Notes under the pieces: generated by a model | Databases searched by the model: none | What the model was told of the DNA's origin: nothing | Seen by the model: the letters and a program-made list of their open reading frames with translations, nothing else | Position numbers and translations under genes: made by a program | Shown: positions 10,591 to 21,463 of the stretch, in pieces | How the letters are laid out: each line of letters begins with the position of its first letter | How positions within the stretch are numbered: position 1 is the first letter of the stretch | NCBI GenBank assembly: GCA_024305745.1 | Contig: JAHRBS010000010.1 | Coordinates: 69,501 to 133,500 of the forward strand | Reading direction: 5' to 3' | From: Polyporus tsugae | Taxonomy: Eukaryota; Basidiomycota; Agaricomycetes; Polyporales; Polyporaceae | DNA: 64,000 nucleotides

Positions 10591-11916
10591 TTATACACCA
10601 GATGACTCGTACAACATCGGGATAGTGTTCCATGCCGCTCCATGCCTGGTAGTCATGAGGGGGCGAGTAGGGTGACCCGACAATGTGATTGCGACAGTCT
10701 GTAAGGAAGGGAGAGACTTTCGAATGTGCTTCGCGAGCGCGTCCACATCCAGCGCCTCAAGGTATCGTTCTTGGGCGCATATTGGGACGAGCTCCAATGG
10801 AGGACGGGGTTTCCCGTGAATGAACACTGCGAGGGAGAGGCAGAAAGAGTGGATCTGGCTGAGAGGCTGCAGTACGCTCGTCGTGTCTGCCTGCGACGCG
10901 CTCTGGATCAGACATTACAGCCCGTTGCGACAATAAGCTCACCAGCGTTTTCGCGACGTCGATCTCGTTGGGACGCAAGGTCGATCCGAGATCGAGCACG
11001 ATGTTGAGACTCTTCAGCTTGGTCACGGTGTCGTGGAGCAGTGAGGGAGCTTCCGCGAAGCCGGATCTGAACACGTCTCCGTCGAACCCGTCTAAGTTGA
11101 GGTGGACTTCCACGTTCCGAACACCCGCTGCTTGTCCTGGTTGATCCGGCGCCGCTCGCGGAACCTCTGAGACGTATCGCCCACGCACATAATCGCTTCG
11201 AGGGAGAACGATATGTGCAGGGTACGCAGGTTGGGGAATGCGTTAACAAGGCGGGACGCGAAAGAGACTTCGTTGCATTGATGTAGCTCAAAGTTCGTGA
11301 CGTGGGGGTAGATTTGCTTGTACGATAGATCCTTGATCGCCTTGGCCTTGGCGTAAGCGTCTTACATCCCGACGCTGTGAGGCTCTCGAGTGTCTAGCAT
11401 GAGTTGGGGAGGAGGACGATCGGGTAGTCCGAGTTCCTTTGGCCGTTTGAGTCGGAAGAATCGGGTTGGTTGGTCGATTTCTTCGGGTTGGTCGGGTTGA
11501 TCAAGCATCGTAAGATTTGTGGAGACAAGGCTGAACCGAGACCTGACCAGTAGCTCGTGCCCGCGATCGCCCACCTCGTCAGGTGGGTAATCATAGTGCA
11601 CGGGGGAAAAGCACCCGATGAGCCGCGAGACGGCACCGGCACAAATATGGAAACCTTGGATGGAAGATATGTTGACCTCATCGGCGGAGACGGCGCCGAC
11701 AAAAGACTCCAAGTCAAAGCCACTCAGAAGGTCGACAGTTGCGCTGCACTGAGCACGTTGTGGTGGCGAATTTGAGATCAGCATTGGCCGGAATCGTTGG
11801 ACGCATTTGCGTGTGGTAGGACAGTGAGACGAACGTGTGGCGCACCGAGGGAATGGGAGAGGAAGTTGACGATAGTTGAAGACGGTATACGCTGGTGGCT
11901 CAGGTATGTACATCAC
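10591..11916 (-). pseudogene. F-box/LRR-like gene, probably broken
   Basis: A minus-strand chain of coding-looking blocks that I could not join in one frame. The block near 11.3-11.2 kb reads IYPHVTNFELHQCNEVSF...FPNLRTLHISF. The next frame, 11.1-10.94 kb, reads RNVEVHLNLDGFDGDVF...LKSLNIVLDLG. A GTGAGC donor at 10942 and an acceptor at 10867 join it in phase 0 to the last exon, 10866-10591 (LSQIHSFCLSLAVF...HIRKSLPSLQTVAITLSGH). The L-x-x-L spacing resembles the LRR part of F-box proteins that are numerous in Agaricomycetes. Between the first two blocks every acceptor tried leaves the wrong phase, which suggests a frameshift or an intron I have misplaced. A further open frame upstream (11916-11362) may be the 5' part. 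Function cannot be assigned. Confidence 0.4.
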
Positions 11917-11999
11917 TCGATCTTGCCGCTATGACTTTGGGGAGAACCAAGCTATTGTGTTGGATCTCAACAAAAGCTAAACAGGTAGTACCGACTGAA

Positions 12000-12640
12000 A
12001 GACACGTACCCAGGATTCCAAGACGCCCGTCAGATATACCATCGTGTGTGGCAGAAAACTAAGAAGCTTCAGAGTGGTTCCAAAGGCAAATCGGTCTCAA
12101 CTTGTCTAAACAGTGGGAGGCAGTATACGTACATAGTCGTCAGCGTGGCCGGTGACGCTACACTTGCTCAGTTGTCGAATAGATCTTCTGCGGTACTTCG
12201 GTGATCCCATACAACTGGGCCTGAGCTCACGTCGAGGTCAGAGCAGGGTCAAAGACTGAAAGTTCAAGTTGTCCGGGAGGAGACCCACTCGGGCTGGGCC
12301 GCCCCCCAGTTCCGGTTCTCGCCGATACGTGACTATCGACGCTCTGTGACATAGTCACATTAGTGCCACGTCACGATCGCGTTCAACTGCATTTTTGAAT
12401 TTTTTCTCCCAGTGGCTGCCACCTACTACGAGTTTCACATTGATCACGTCACAGTCACTTTATAGCAAATCTCCTGCGCTTGCACGCAGTTGCGGCCGGC
12501 CATGTCACAAGCAAGTTGGGAGGACCGGTTTAGGGTCCCAACGACTGTTTCATCGAACAGTGCCTGGTATGACCTTATTTATTGCCTCTTATCTTGACTC
12601 GTAACTGACCTTTTGAATTTGTAGTCAACGCCCACAGCCA
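12000..12640. other. intergenic, no gene seen
   Basis: Mostly AT-richer than the flanking genes, with no open frame of note and no motif recognised. Confidence 0.4.
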
Positions 12641-13234
12641 ATGGCCGCGTCGTCTAGGTCTCCTAGACCTAGTAGACCGACTGGCCTGCCGCTGGCAGTG
12701 GTCTCCTATATCAGTATTTCGTCCGTATTCCCTGACGCATCGACCGCCGCCTTCGAGGATATTTCCACGACTTTAGATCCGTGAGTCTTTCTTGCCCTCA
12801 AGTTGTCGCCTGTTGTTTCGGCGAGCGATCGGGAAAATTTATACCGGGTCCTTCCCTCGTGGCCTCATAGTTTTCATCGCAATGAGCTACGGTCTTCCTC
12901 ACCTCTGGTTCTCGTCGAGCGGGCAGTAGTCTGGGCTGTGCATCCTCGACATGATACCAGAGGACTTCGCAACATTACAAACCACCCATGCTACGCGGTC
13001 CAAAACTCCCCAACGGCCTCAAGGCTGGATGATGCGACGTATGCCGCTGAAAGTCAGCCACAACGCCGGCGCCTCGAATCACGTAGATCGCCTTCCATGG
13101 GCGTTTCTGAGCGTTTTCGCGCAGGTGCCGTTGTCCACGGACACTTTGCGCCGGTATCAGAGGCGTCAATGCGTTCATCTCTTCTATTAGCCATGGGCGC
13201 GTTCCCGGTGAACTTGGCCTTCGCTAGCACCTAG
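12641..13234 (+). pseudogene. possible gene start with exon-like block, unrecognised
   Basis: An ATG at 12641 opens MAASSRSPRPSRPTGLPLAV and runs 47 residues to a GTGAGT donor at about 12781, like the short first exon of a basidiomycete F-box-type gene. The downstream open frame (12803-13234) cannot be joined with confidence, and no domain is visible. It may be a degenerate member of the family seen at 10.6-11.9 kb. Low confidence that it is functional. Confidence 0.25.
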
Positions 13235-16150
13235 AATGCAACATTGCGGTCGAGCTCCGTCTCTCACAGTCGCTAATGCGGCATCGAACGCTGACGCGTG
13301 GCCAGCTTCGATCTCGGGAGCAGAGGTGGCCGAGGTACTGCGAACACGAGTTCGGTACTACCACCGAGTGCCGTGCATTCCGTCACTAGCAGGCATCGTT
13401 ATCGCCCTTCTGCCGCGTACCTTCGGCTTCATGGCCGTAATGACTTCGCCTCGGCGTGTTCCGCGGTTGCGGCCATTTAGCTCGGAGGCCCCATAGTCTT
13501 CGACACTTAAGGCTCGTACCTTTCCGGTGCTCGGTGTGCCGGGGATGCGTTCCCGAGCAACCCGACTTCTTAGAATGGTTCAGGACTGGGACAAGAGCCG
13601 GCCTGATGACATAATAGCCGCTTTAAACAGGTTACACCGGAGAAATCGCCAGCGGTTGGCTGGGGAGCACCCGCATACGATGCCGTGTCGCTAGGAATGG
13701 GGGTTGGATATGTCGATAACTGGGGATCGACGCCGTGCCCATTAGGGATGTGTGGGAGAGATGGTAATTTGTTGAGTTCCCGGAATTGAAAGCATTCCCG
13801 GTGCGAAGCCCCAGTGCAACATCATGCAGGATCCGACCCAGTTCGGTCCCTTTCCATCTGGACTCTTCGATCAATAGCATTGGTCTTTCGCGGTGCGCCA
13901 CTGCTTTTACTATGACCTTTCCCCTGGGTTCTCATGTCTTGGAATAGATATTCTCGCACGGAAGCCCGGTGTTGGCACTCGCATCTTCACATTGGGTGCT
14001 GTTCTTGCCGCGCTTGGCAACCGCGATTCTCTGCTACGCACAACTTGCAGTGCCTCATTTTCCGTCCATTTTTCATGGGAATATAGATTTGCCGAGAAGG
14101 ACGATGCACTCGAAATGCGAATTCAAGGCGACGTCTGGAGCCGGAGCTCCGCCACTCAACGCCTACGCAAAGCAAGCAACGGTGAACGTACTATGAGCCG
14201 GTATACGTTTGTGGGTGCTTATTTGTGCCTAAATTTTCGTCCCTGGGTAGGCCGCAGATTCACGAGAGGGAAATTTCGGAAATCGCGAGGTGAAGTTCCG
14301 TGTTCACCATAATTCTCGAAATTCTTAAATGACATTGCTTTCCGTCGCAGACATCAACACATCCTCCCAAGATAGCAATGTCGCACCAAGCGTCAATTTA
14401 CTGTTTGCCGCTTCAAGTTGCACTGCCAGTTGGACCGTATCGGTGAACGTGGCATACGGAGGCATCGGAGAACTTGATGTGGCGTTCAATGGGTATGTAT
14501 CCGTGGCCAGGAATCGCTTCCTGGGTTCGTCGGGCCTGGAATGCCTTGGTCGAGCCTGACGCCCCTATGATCATGCACTGAAACGCGTCTTTCAGGAGAA
14601 CCTTTGTTTTGAACGTGGGCAAGATGTTGGTCGAACAATGGCTGAGCAGCCTGCAGAGCCACTGAATAGCAGCCCATCTGCAACTCATCGAGTCCTCGCT
14701 GGCGCGCGATGATAGGGAGGGCTGGCGAGATTGACCGCAGCGCGAACAAATCGACATCGACCCCGCTTGTTCTGTGCTCTTCCCGTGGTCTGGAGGTCCG
14801 CCTCTCCCACGGACTATAGCTGTGTGCACGAGGTGTGTGGTCCCTTCTTGACCTTCAGCACTCCTCTCGAGCTAAGCATATATCGTCCCGTCCGCCAGGG
14901 GCCCTTCAAGAAAGCGCACTATCGCAATCAAGGTTTCCTTCCTTGAATCCAAGGATAGGCCAAACACGTCGATGGCAGCGTAATGCGACGCTCCGGTCGG
15001 GAGAATCGCCCATCGAGCGCTGGGGGGGGGGATATGGTAGAGCTGCCGCAGAGGTGAGTGCAGACTCTGTGCGATTCATCCCGTCCCCGGTGTCTTGTTA
15101 GTATTGCCGATCTGTCACCTGAGCCTTCTCTTCGTCCCCCGCAGCGGATACTGCTCTTCCCTCCGTCCCATTTGGGTCATGCCCGGGCCGCCATCCCAGA
15201 ACCTTCACACGTCCCGCCGCTTGGGACTTCTGGACCAGTGCGAGCGGTGAGTGCCCGCGGTATAGAGTGCCCATAGCTGATGAACAAACAACAAGCAGGA
15301 AATTCGATCCCTGAACAGAGCGTCCTTCCCCTGCTTCACTTCCATCACAAACCAATAGCACCCTCCGCAGGTCGGTGGCGCTGCGATGCTATGCGCGGTT
15401 CGCGATAGGAGGTATGTGGTACGGGCGCAACTTGTTCCAATCCCCTGGTCCAGTTCCTGAAGCAATGAACCTCCGTATCCCTCCCCTCGAGACGTCTTGG
15501 TAACACTCTCGGCATACCAATACCATGGTTCCGCCGCACAGCGAAAGCACGCCGCATTGTTCTCCGCTTCTCCCGTCGCTTCTGTGTTCGTCGTAGACAC
15601 CAAGTAACAGGCGATCACCTACGTCCGGAGGTGGGGGTAACGCGCGGTAAGTCGCAGTAACGTCCTCGCACATCGAGACTAAACCGAATATCTTATGTTT
15701 CTCGCTGTGTAGACGTCGCGCGTAGTTTCATGTTAATCAGCGACTGAATTCCCTGTTGATTCGAACCATAAAGAAGATACAGGCTCAGAAGCGCAGTTCA
15801 CGCTCACACTCGGCCAGTCTGGCCTGTCCTGCGAACCCTAGGTCTTCCAAATTCGCAAATCGCAAATCCTGCGATTTGTGTGTGGCGTCTACCACATCGC
15901 ACCGCCCGAGTGTAGGAACACAGGTAGTTGTGATGTGCGGAATGTTCTTTCTTGCAAAGAGCAAGGCCAGCCGCCGTTTTCTGCCACCGGGCGTTCGGTC
16001 TGCCTTCGAGGCTCTCACGAGTATTCGCCTGCCCCCTCAGCCGCTGACCATCTCCTACTGCCTGATACGGCAACTGCTCATACCAGGGTCGTGGCTTCCG
16101 GGACGCCCAATTGATTGTTCTACCAGAAGTGGCACTGCATCCTGCACTCG
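13235..16150. other. no supported gene
   Basis: About 2.9 kb with many frames of 60-150 residues on both strands but no consistent splice chain and no motif. Minus-strand frames at 14.4-14.8 kb and 15.2-15.7 kb are the longest; their composition is not clearly protein-like. Left unassigned. Confidence 0.4.
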
Positions 16151-16158
16151 TATATAAC
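16151..16158 (+). promoter_or_regulatory. TATA box of first C2H2 gene
   Basis: TATATAAC about 100 bp before the ATG at 16256. A similar TATATA element precedes the paralogous gene at 56.6 kb. Confidence 0.45.
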
Positions 16159-16255
16159 TCCTCCTTCCCGGGCGCAGTGAACCCAGCCTGGCCCTCGACC
16201 GCCGCCTCCGTCCCTGCGCATCCTGGGTCTTCTCGTTCTCCATCCACCTTTCAGT

Positions 16256-17457
16256 ATGGCTAGCGCGACCCTTCAGATCGATCGTCCCGTCCTTCCCAGC
16301 ATTCAAGACTTGCTGTCTGGTACGCGATCTCGCGCTACCCATCCATATCGCACCTGACCGGGAGTTTCTCAATAGATCGTGAATTCGACAAACTTCGGCT
16401 CCAATCCCCGAAAGACCTACTACCCAACATCCCCGCCACCACAAATGTCGCAACATCGCAGCGTATGGTGGGTATTGTGTTCGTACTAGTTTAGACGTGG
16501 TGCGCCACAGTTGCTTACCTATTTGCTCAATATGGCAGGTTCGCGATGCAAAAGTCCTCTCTCGCCAGGAACCGCTCCGCCCTCTCCTGCGTTCAAGTTC
16601 ATCGTGCTCCCCACTTTCTCCCCCTCCGAGTCACGAACCCCGCGGCGCTGCTCGTACTTCCCCGTACCCCCACGTCCATCCTTCGGGGTCGCCATCTCCT
16701 CCAGAATCAGCCGGAAAGGCGTTCGAAAAACACCTTCCCGGTCGTCACGTCGGGTACAGCCATGTTAGTCCCCATGTCCAGCACGGAAATGAGACAGGTC
16801 GGCTAAGCACCGCTCAACAAACTCTCGCCACGATGGACCTTCCAACTTACGTCCTATCCTCCGACCAGTGCCCTCCGGACGATGACCGGAGGCACGGCTG
16901 CGGTATCTGTCACCGACGGTTCAACCGTCCAAGTAGCTTGATGATTCACATGAACTCGCACACCGGAGCGCAACGTACGTGCATACACTCCGCCGCTTGT
17001 CATCGTCTCAACGTCTTCTTTAGCATTTAAATGCCCCTTCCCCGGATGCACCCGTCGCTTCAGCGTCAATTCCAACATGCGGAGACACTACAGAAACCAT
17101 CGCGAGGGCGCAGCCACGACCGCGCAAGCCCAATCTTACTCCGCCCCCTACTATCGCACTTCGTCACCCCCGCACCCCCACCACAGCACGAGCAGCCCCT
17201 CTTCGTCCCCTCCGTCCTCGCCTTCGCTTTCAGACGAGGGCCACTTCGACACAGCGGAAACTCCCCCATGCGCTCCGTCCGGCCGCGCTCGAGCGCGCTC
17301 GACCGTGCTTCCCCGCGCCCAGGATCGCCCATCGGCGCGACCCCGCGCGTGCACGGTGCCGGGGTGCCACTGCGACGTCCAGGCGCCGGGCGCGCTTCGC
17401 CCAGCCTTCCAACTGGAACAGGAACCCTCCGCACGATTCTCGCCCAACCACCGGTGA
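16256..17457 (+). CDS. two-finger C2H2 zinc-finger protein 1
   Basis: Four exons, 16256-16319, 16376-16467, 16539-16974 and 17024-17457, all joins in frame, 341 residues. The N terminus carries LPSIQDLLS, matching LPSLNELFP in the paralogue at 56.6 kb. A Ser/Pro-rich middle leads to finger 1 (CGICHRRFNRPSSL...H...H, C-X2-C) and finger 2 (CPFPGCTRRFSVNSN...H...H, C-X4-C). An intron splits the two fingers just after HTGAQ, in phase 1, at the same place as in the paralogue. Near the C terminus is CTVPGCHCD followed by ALRPAFQ, also shared with the paralogue. FNRPSSL plus VNSNMRRHYRNH fingers are typical of a basidiomycete transcription-factor family. A nuclear DNA-binding role is expected, targets unknown. 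The third exon start (16539) uses a CAG acceptor and could be placed differently. Confidence 0.8.
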
Positions 17458-19580
17458 GCGTGCCGAGCCTCGTTCTCGTTCTCGTTCTCCGGCGCCCGGG
17501 GCATCGTGGTCCCGCAGCACCACAATAGGCGACGCTCGTTGTGGGACGCCGCCCGCGCGAAGAAAACGAAAAACCACTTGGCAAAAGGTTTGGCCGTCTT
17601 TATCGTGTCCCACGCTATCATCTCGCTCTCGTAACGGTACTGTGTAGTTCGTTCCCCCCGCTCTGTCCTCCCCACGCCGTGCTTGCGCTCCGAGTCCAGC
17701 CGACTCGTGTCTGACTGTAATCTTATGTAGTAACTCTAAATTATGTTCGCGCTCGCTTCGTTGTTGTCGTTTCGCTGTTATATGCGTCTGCTCTCCTCCC
17801 CTGTAAACAAGTCCTTGGCTCGGTTACTATAACTTCTGTATTTTACGTCGAAAACAGATTGAACTTGACTGATGACGATGTGCCATCTCGGCCGGTATTT
17901 TGTGTGGGCATAGCGGTTTTAGGAGTCCCTCGAGTTTCCGCCAATGGTACCATGGTTCTGTGCCAGCCATCGCGGATGCGGACAATATTTAGGAAGACTT
18001 GTCGCTGCGACAGTACGGTCTAGAGTAACCCTGATTGCATATAAAGGACATGGTTATTCGGGATCCCACATCACTATCCGAGGTGTAAAGTCGGAAGGAC
18101 AGTCTCCTGAAAAAGCTCCTTGAATGAGTGTAATCCTCGAAGCGTATCATCGAGACAAGGCCGCCTGCGATGTGGTGGTGAACATATTTCCGGGCCGGGG
18201 AACGCGATCGATGCGCCTACACTACGTTTCGGTAGAGATCAGCCTGTATAGTATGTACTATCAGGTTGACACTGGCTCGACATCGTCGTACAGAAAGTGC
18301 GCGTCAGTAATTGTCAAACCTCTCCGACCACTAGCACAGGCGACAAAATGCGAACCCAAACACTAGAGGCGAACAAAATGCGCCCTCCCGTCGTTGCGAC
18401 CAGCACATGTAACCCGTCGTGGAAGGTGGTGGAAGGTCCCGACGACGGGCATCCTTCGCCCCATACGTGAAAGCTAAGGATGACTCACCTGTCGTTGGCC
18501 CTATCCAATGATGCCTTTGGATGGCCAGTGCCGAGCCTGTGGTGGTGACCCAAGATCATTGTGAGAAGCCTATACGCCGAACGCGGCAGTGTCGATGGGG
18601 CAGTTGGATAGATGCGTGGCCTCTCGGTGGGACTGTCCCACAGCACTGGAATTGATGAACAGAAGATGTCTTGCCCCTGTCACGAACCTTCAGACCTTCG
18701 AACAGGCCCCAACCCACACCTATCCATGTCGGCGAGTCTGACTCGCGGTGGCTGGGGAGGAGGAGGACGACGACCTCAGAGCGCTTAGATAGAGTTGATT
18801 CGTGAGCTGTGAAAAGTTGGACACTTGAATGGAATTCCGAAGAGATGGCTCGAGCACAAGGACAACTGACTTATGACGTGATAGGCTCTACTAAGAAGTT
18901 GGAGAACTTCCTTACGCCCAAGGCTTTACCACTCCACCATACTGGGTCTGCGAGGATCTGGATCGGAATTGGGGAAACTATCAGTAAGATCTCAGAACCA
19001 TCGAAGGACTCCGAGGTGTTGCGGCGGAACGAACTCCGGTAGGCACATGTGAACGTTGAACCCGTTTGGTGGCGAATCGTGTCATCTCCGCGTGTTAATA
19101 TTGATAAAGTTCGGCCACCCTATGCCTTGCCGGCGGGTAGCTGAAGCAGCTGAGATATCATGTTGGACCGCTGGTCGAATGTCATTGCAGTTGGAGGGTA
19201 AGATGGGGTGCTGATGCCACCGAGATCGATGATAGCATTGGATCCGTGGCGTACATCTGTTGACTGCGCGGACAGCTCATCTGGGCAAGTACGGCATTAA
19301 TAAAGCAGAAATCACGAGACAGCAGTTTGTGGTAAAATATACATCCCATATACACACGCCGGTACCGAAGAGAAGTTGGATGTCCTCCGCCGCCGCCGAC
19401 CTCCGGTGCCTCCACGATATCACTAGTACCTGTCTAGAGTCAGTCAAAAGCATATGCACCTGCCACAGTTCCCGAGAGTGTGACCTGAAGACATCCACAC
19501 GAATTGAAACCGATTTGGAATTGAATCACAGTTGGCCTTATCCGTGCGCTGGTCCTCGCCGGCTGGGCAACGCCATTCGT
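17458..19580. other. intergenic, no gene seen
   Basis: Downstream of the C2H2 gene and upstream of the retrotransposon. Reading frames are short, and no splice chain or motif was found. The retrotransposon is inserted at the right edge, after TTCGT at 19576-19580. Confidence 0.45.
19576..19580. repeat. target site duplication, left
   Basis: TTCGT directly before the 5' LTR; identical to the 5 bp after the 3' LTR. Confidence 0.9.
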
Positions 19581-19774
19581 TGTTACGATACGACTTCTAT
19601 GATTAGTAATACCACCTGTAACGCCCTGTACAACCTGCCCTGAAGCACCTGGTCCGTGCGCAGGCTCCAATACAATATATAAACCCCTCAAAGCTGCGGT
19701 AATTCCCCAGCTTCGAGTTGGTCTTTAGTTCCCCAGTCTTTCGCTTATTGCTAGCGTGAGGTCTGACCTTATCA
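19581..19774 (+). repeat. 5' LTR
   Basis: 194 bp, TGTTACG...TTATCA. It contains the TATA box at 19676-19683. It differs from the 3' LTR only at CCTCAAAG versus CCTCGAAG. Confidence 0.95.
19676..19683 (+). promoter_or_regulatory. LTR TATA box
   Basis: TATATAAA, 33 bp before AGCTTCGAGTT (19709-19719). This spacing predicts the transcript starts at or very near 19709, so the 5' end of the RNA would be the primer segment. Confidence 0.7.
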
Positions 19775-20388
19775 TAACTCGAAGCTACCCTTCCTCGACC
19801 TACGGCGCACCGTCTTCGTTGCCAACCGTGGCGTCCTCATCATCCTCCACTTCTCTCCCCGTCCCGAACCCTCCGCTTGTCGTGCGTCTCGCCGACGGCA
19901 CCACCCACCACCTCGTCCCTATATACACCCTCACCAACTCGTCGCCGCCGTCTCCGTCGCCGACACCACCTATCCCAATTCCGCCCCCGCACCTTCGTCA
20001 CCGATCCCCAAGTCCCCTTATCAACTCAGACTCCGATTCCGCCACCGCCGTAGATTCTGACTCTGACTCCGACTCAGACGCCGGCGTCCCCGTTCACATT
20101 GCCGTATCCCGACACGTCAATCCCGCGCATGCCACCTTCATCCAAACAAGGGTCAACACCCCGCTGTTCCAAGGAACAGAAGTCACGGCGTACGTCCCAC
20201 GCTCCCTTTACTCCGTCCTTCCCGGACACGTCATCTTCCGCTTCCCCGCCACCCCAACAACTCCCGCCTACTCTCTTTACGGCATCATTGCATCCACACA
20301 ACCCACCTATTGGGTATTTCACATTTCCCTTATACCTTACGTTATCGACCAGACCGCTATTCTACACGTGTCCATTCCAACCGAGTAG
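19729..20388 (+). CDS. retrotransposon 5' open frame 1 (no ATG, unknown function)
   Basis: An open frame of about 219 codons from just after an in-frame TAG at 19726 to a stop at 20386-20388. It contains no ATG codon; the first near-cognate start is GTG at 19756. The N-terminal two thirds are Pro/Ser/Asp-rich with an alternating Ser-Asp stretch. The C-terminal part (FIQTRVNTPLFQGTEVTAYV...GHVIFRF...IPYVIDQTAILHVS) looks like a folded domain. Not a known Ty3/Gypsy protein to me. It may be translated from a non-AUG codon, be spliced to a downstream ORF, or be a relic. It overlaps the end of the 5' LTR and the primer-binding site. Confidence 0.45.
   Translation, partial: FPSLSLIASVRSDLIITRSYPSSTYGAPSSLPTVASSSSSTSLPVPNPPLVVRLADGTTHHLVPIYTLTNSSPPSPSPTPPIPIPPPHLRHRSPSPLINSDSDSATAVDSDSDSDSDAGVPVHIAVSRHVNPAHATFIQTRVNTPLFQGTEVTAYVPRSLYSVLPGHVIFRFPATPTTPAYSLYGIIASTQPTYWVFHISLIPYVIDQTAILHVSIPTE
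19776..19786 (+). other. self-priming primer-binding site
   Basis: AACTCGAAGCT begins two bases after the LTR. It is the exact reverse complement of AGCTTCGAGTT at 19709-19719, the predicted first 11 nt of the transcript. No tRNA 3' end match was recognised. This is the self-priming layout described for Tf1. Confidence 0.8.
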
Positions 20389-20509
20389 TCAGTGACCACG
20401 TGTCACAACTCGGCGCAGGAGACCCCGGTTAGCCATACCGCGGTAAAACTGCTAGTGTAACCTACATCTCGTCACGTACGCTTACCTATACCTTCTTTGC
20501 ATTTAGTAA

Positions 20510-21463
20510 ATGGACCCTTGGGATCTGCTGCTTGAATCGTATCCAACTCCGTCTCCATCCCCTCCACCGGTCGTCCGTGCTATAAACGCGCGGGAAGCTA
20601 GGGCAACACGGCTTGCGCAGGACAGCGGCACTGTCAATTCCAGAAATCAGACGGCGTCCGAGTTGACGCACACCTCTCCGACGGTGATCTCCACCAGTGC
20701 CACAAACAACCGTGTCCTAACCGGTACCACAGCCAGAACCCCATCGCCTTCCAACTCCCAGAATACATCCCAATCCCGCGCGAACCGCCACCGGAACCAA
20801 CAGCTCCGGTACCTGGAACAACTCACACAAGAACTCGTGCGCGTCAGCCGACCCCTGAGCCCGTTGCACGCCCCGGAAGTCCGTACCCACGCACCCGTCC
20901 AGAACGCCAGCGAGAACCTACCCCACCCGTCGTCCACATCCCCATCCCCGTCCAAGCCGCGGGATCCACGGAAGCGTCCCCGGTCGCCGGAAGTAGCCGA
21001 TTCAAATACCGAGAACTCCCGGAAGAACCCTCGCCTCCAACAGACTCAGACGACGATCAGGAGCCTTCCAGACGTCATAGATCTGACTCAGACGGATTCA
21101 TCCGTGCCCTCGAGAACCTCGGTCTCCACGCTTCCCCCACGACCACAGGATCCTTACCCGCTTCCCAAAACCCCATCCAACCTCCCGTCCAAACCACCGG
21201 CATCAGCCAACCACCCCGCGCTCATCAAGCAATGGCGCAAACATTTTCATTCGACGCGGCAACGCAAGCGTGGATCTCGGGGGAGATCGCAAACTTCATC
21301 GCGGCAACCCAACCCCAACGCGGAGGTAGGAACCACGCCCCGCCTAGACTCGCCCAGCCCGAGTACTTCGACGGCCTCAGCCCAGACTTCGAACAATGGA
21401 AGTCTGACGTCCAGGTCTACGTGGCCGGCCTGGACAAAGATCCAGCAATATCTGCCGTCTTAG
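20510..21463 (+). CDS. retrotransposon 5' open frame 2 (Pro/Ser-rich)
   Basis: 317 residues starting MDPWDLLLESYPTPSPSPPP with a good start context (AGTAAATGG). It is rich in Pro, Ser, Thr, Arg and Asn with no recognised domain. Its last 232 bases overlap gag in a different frame. A -1 shift in the overlap would fuse it to gag, so it may be an N-terminal Gag extension separated by frameshifting or by mutation, or an independent accessory protein. Confidence 0.55.
   Translation: MDPWDLLLESYPTPSPSPPPVVRAINAREARATRLAQDSGTVNSRNQTASELTHTSPTVISTSATNNRVLTGTTARTPSPSNSQNTSQSRANRHRNQQLRYLEQLTQELVRVSRPLSPLHAPEVRTHAPVQNASENLPHPSSTSPSPSKPRDPRKRPRSPEVADSNTENSRKNPRLQQTQTTIRSLPDVIDLTQTDSSVPSRTSVSTLPPRPQDPYPLPKTPSNLPSKPPASANHPALIKQWRKHFHSTRQRKRGSRGRSQTSSRQPNPNAEVGTTPRLDSPSPSTSTASAQTSNNGSLTSRSTWPAWTKIQQYLPS

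Noticed and set aside
19729..21463. A single spliced protein from 5' open frames 1 and 2
   Set aside because: No donor/acceptor pair stood out clearly; left as a possibility only in the findings.
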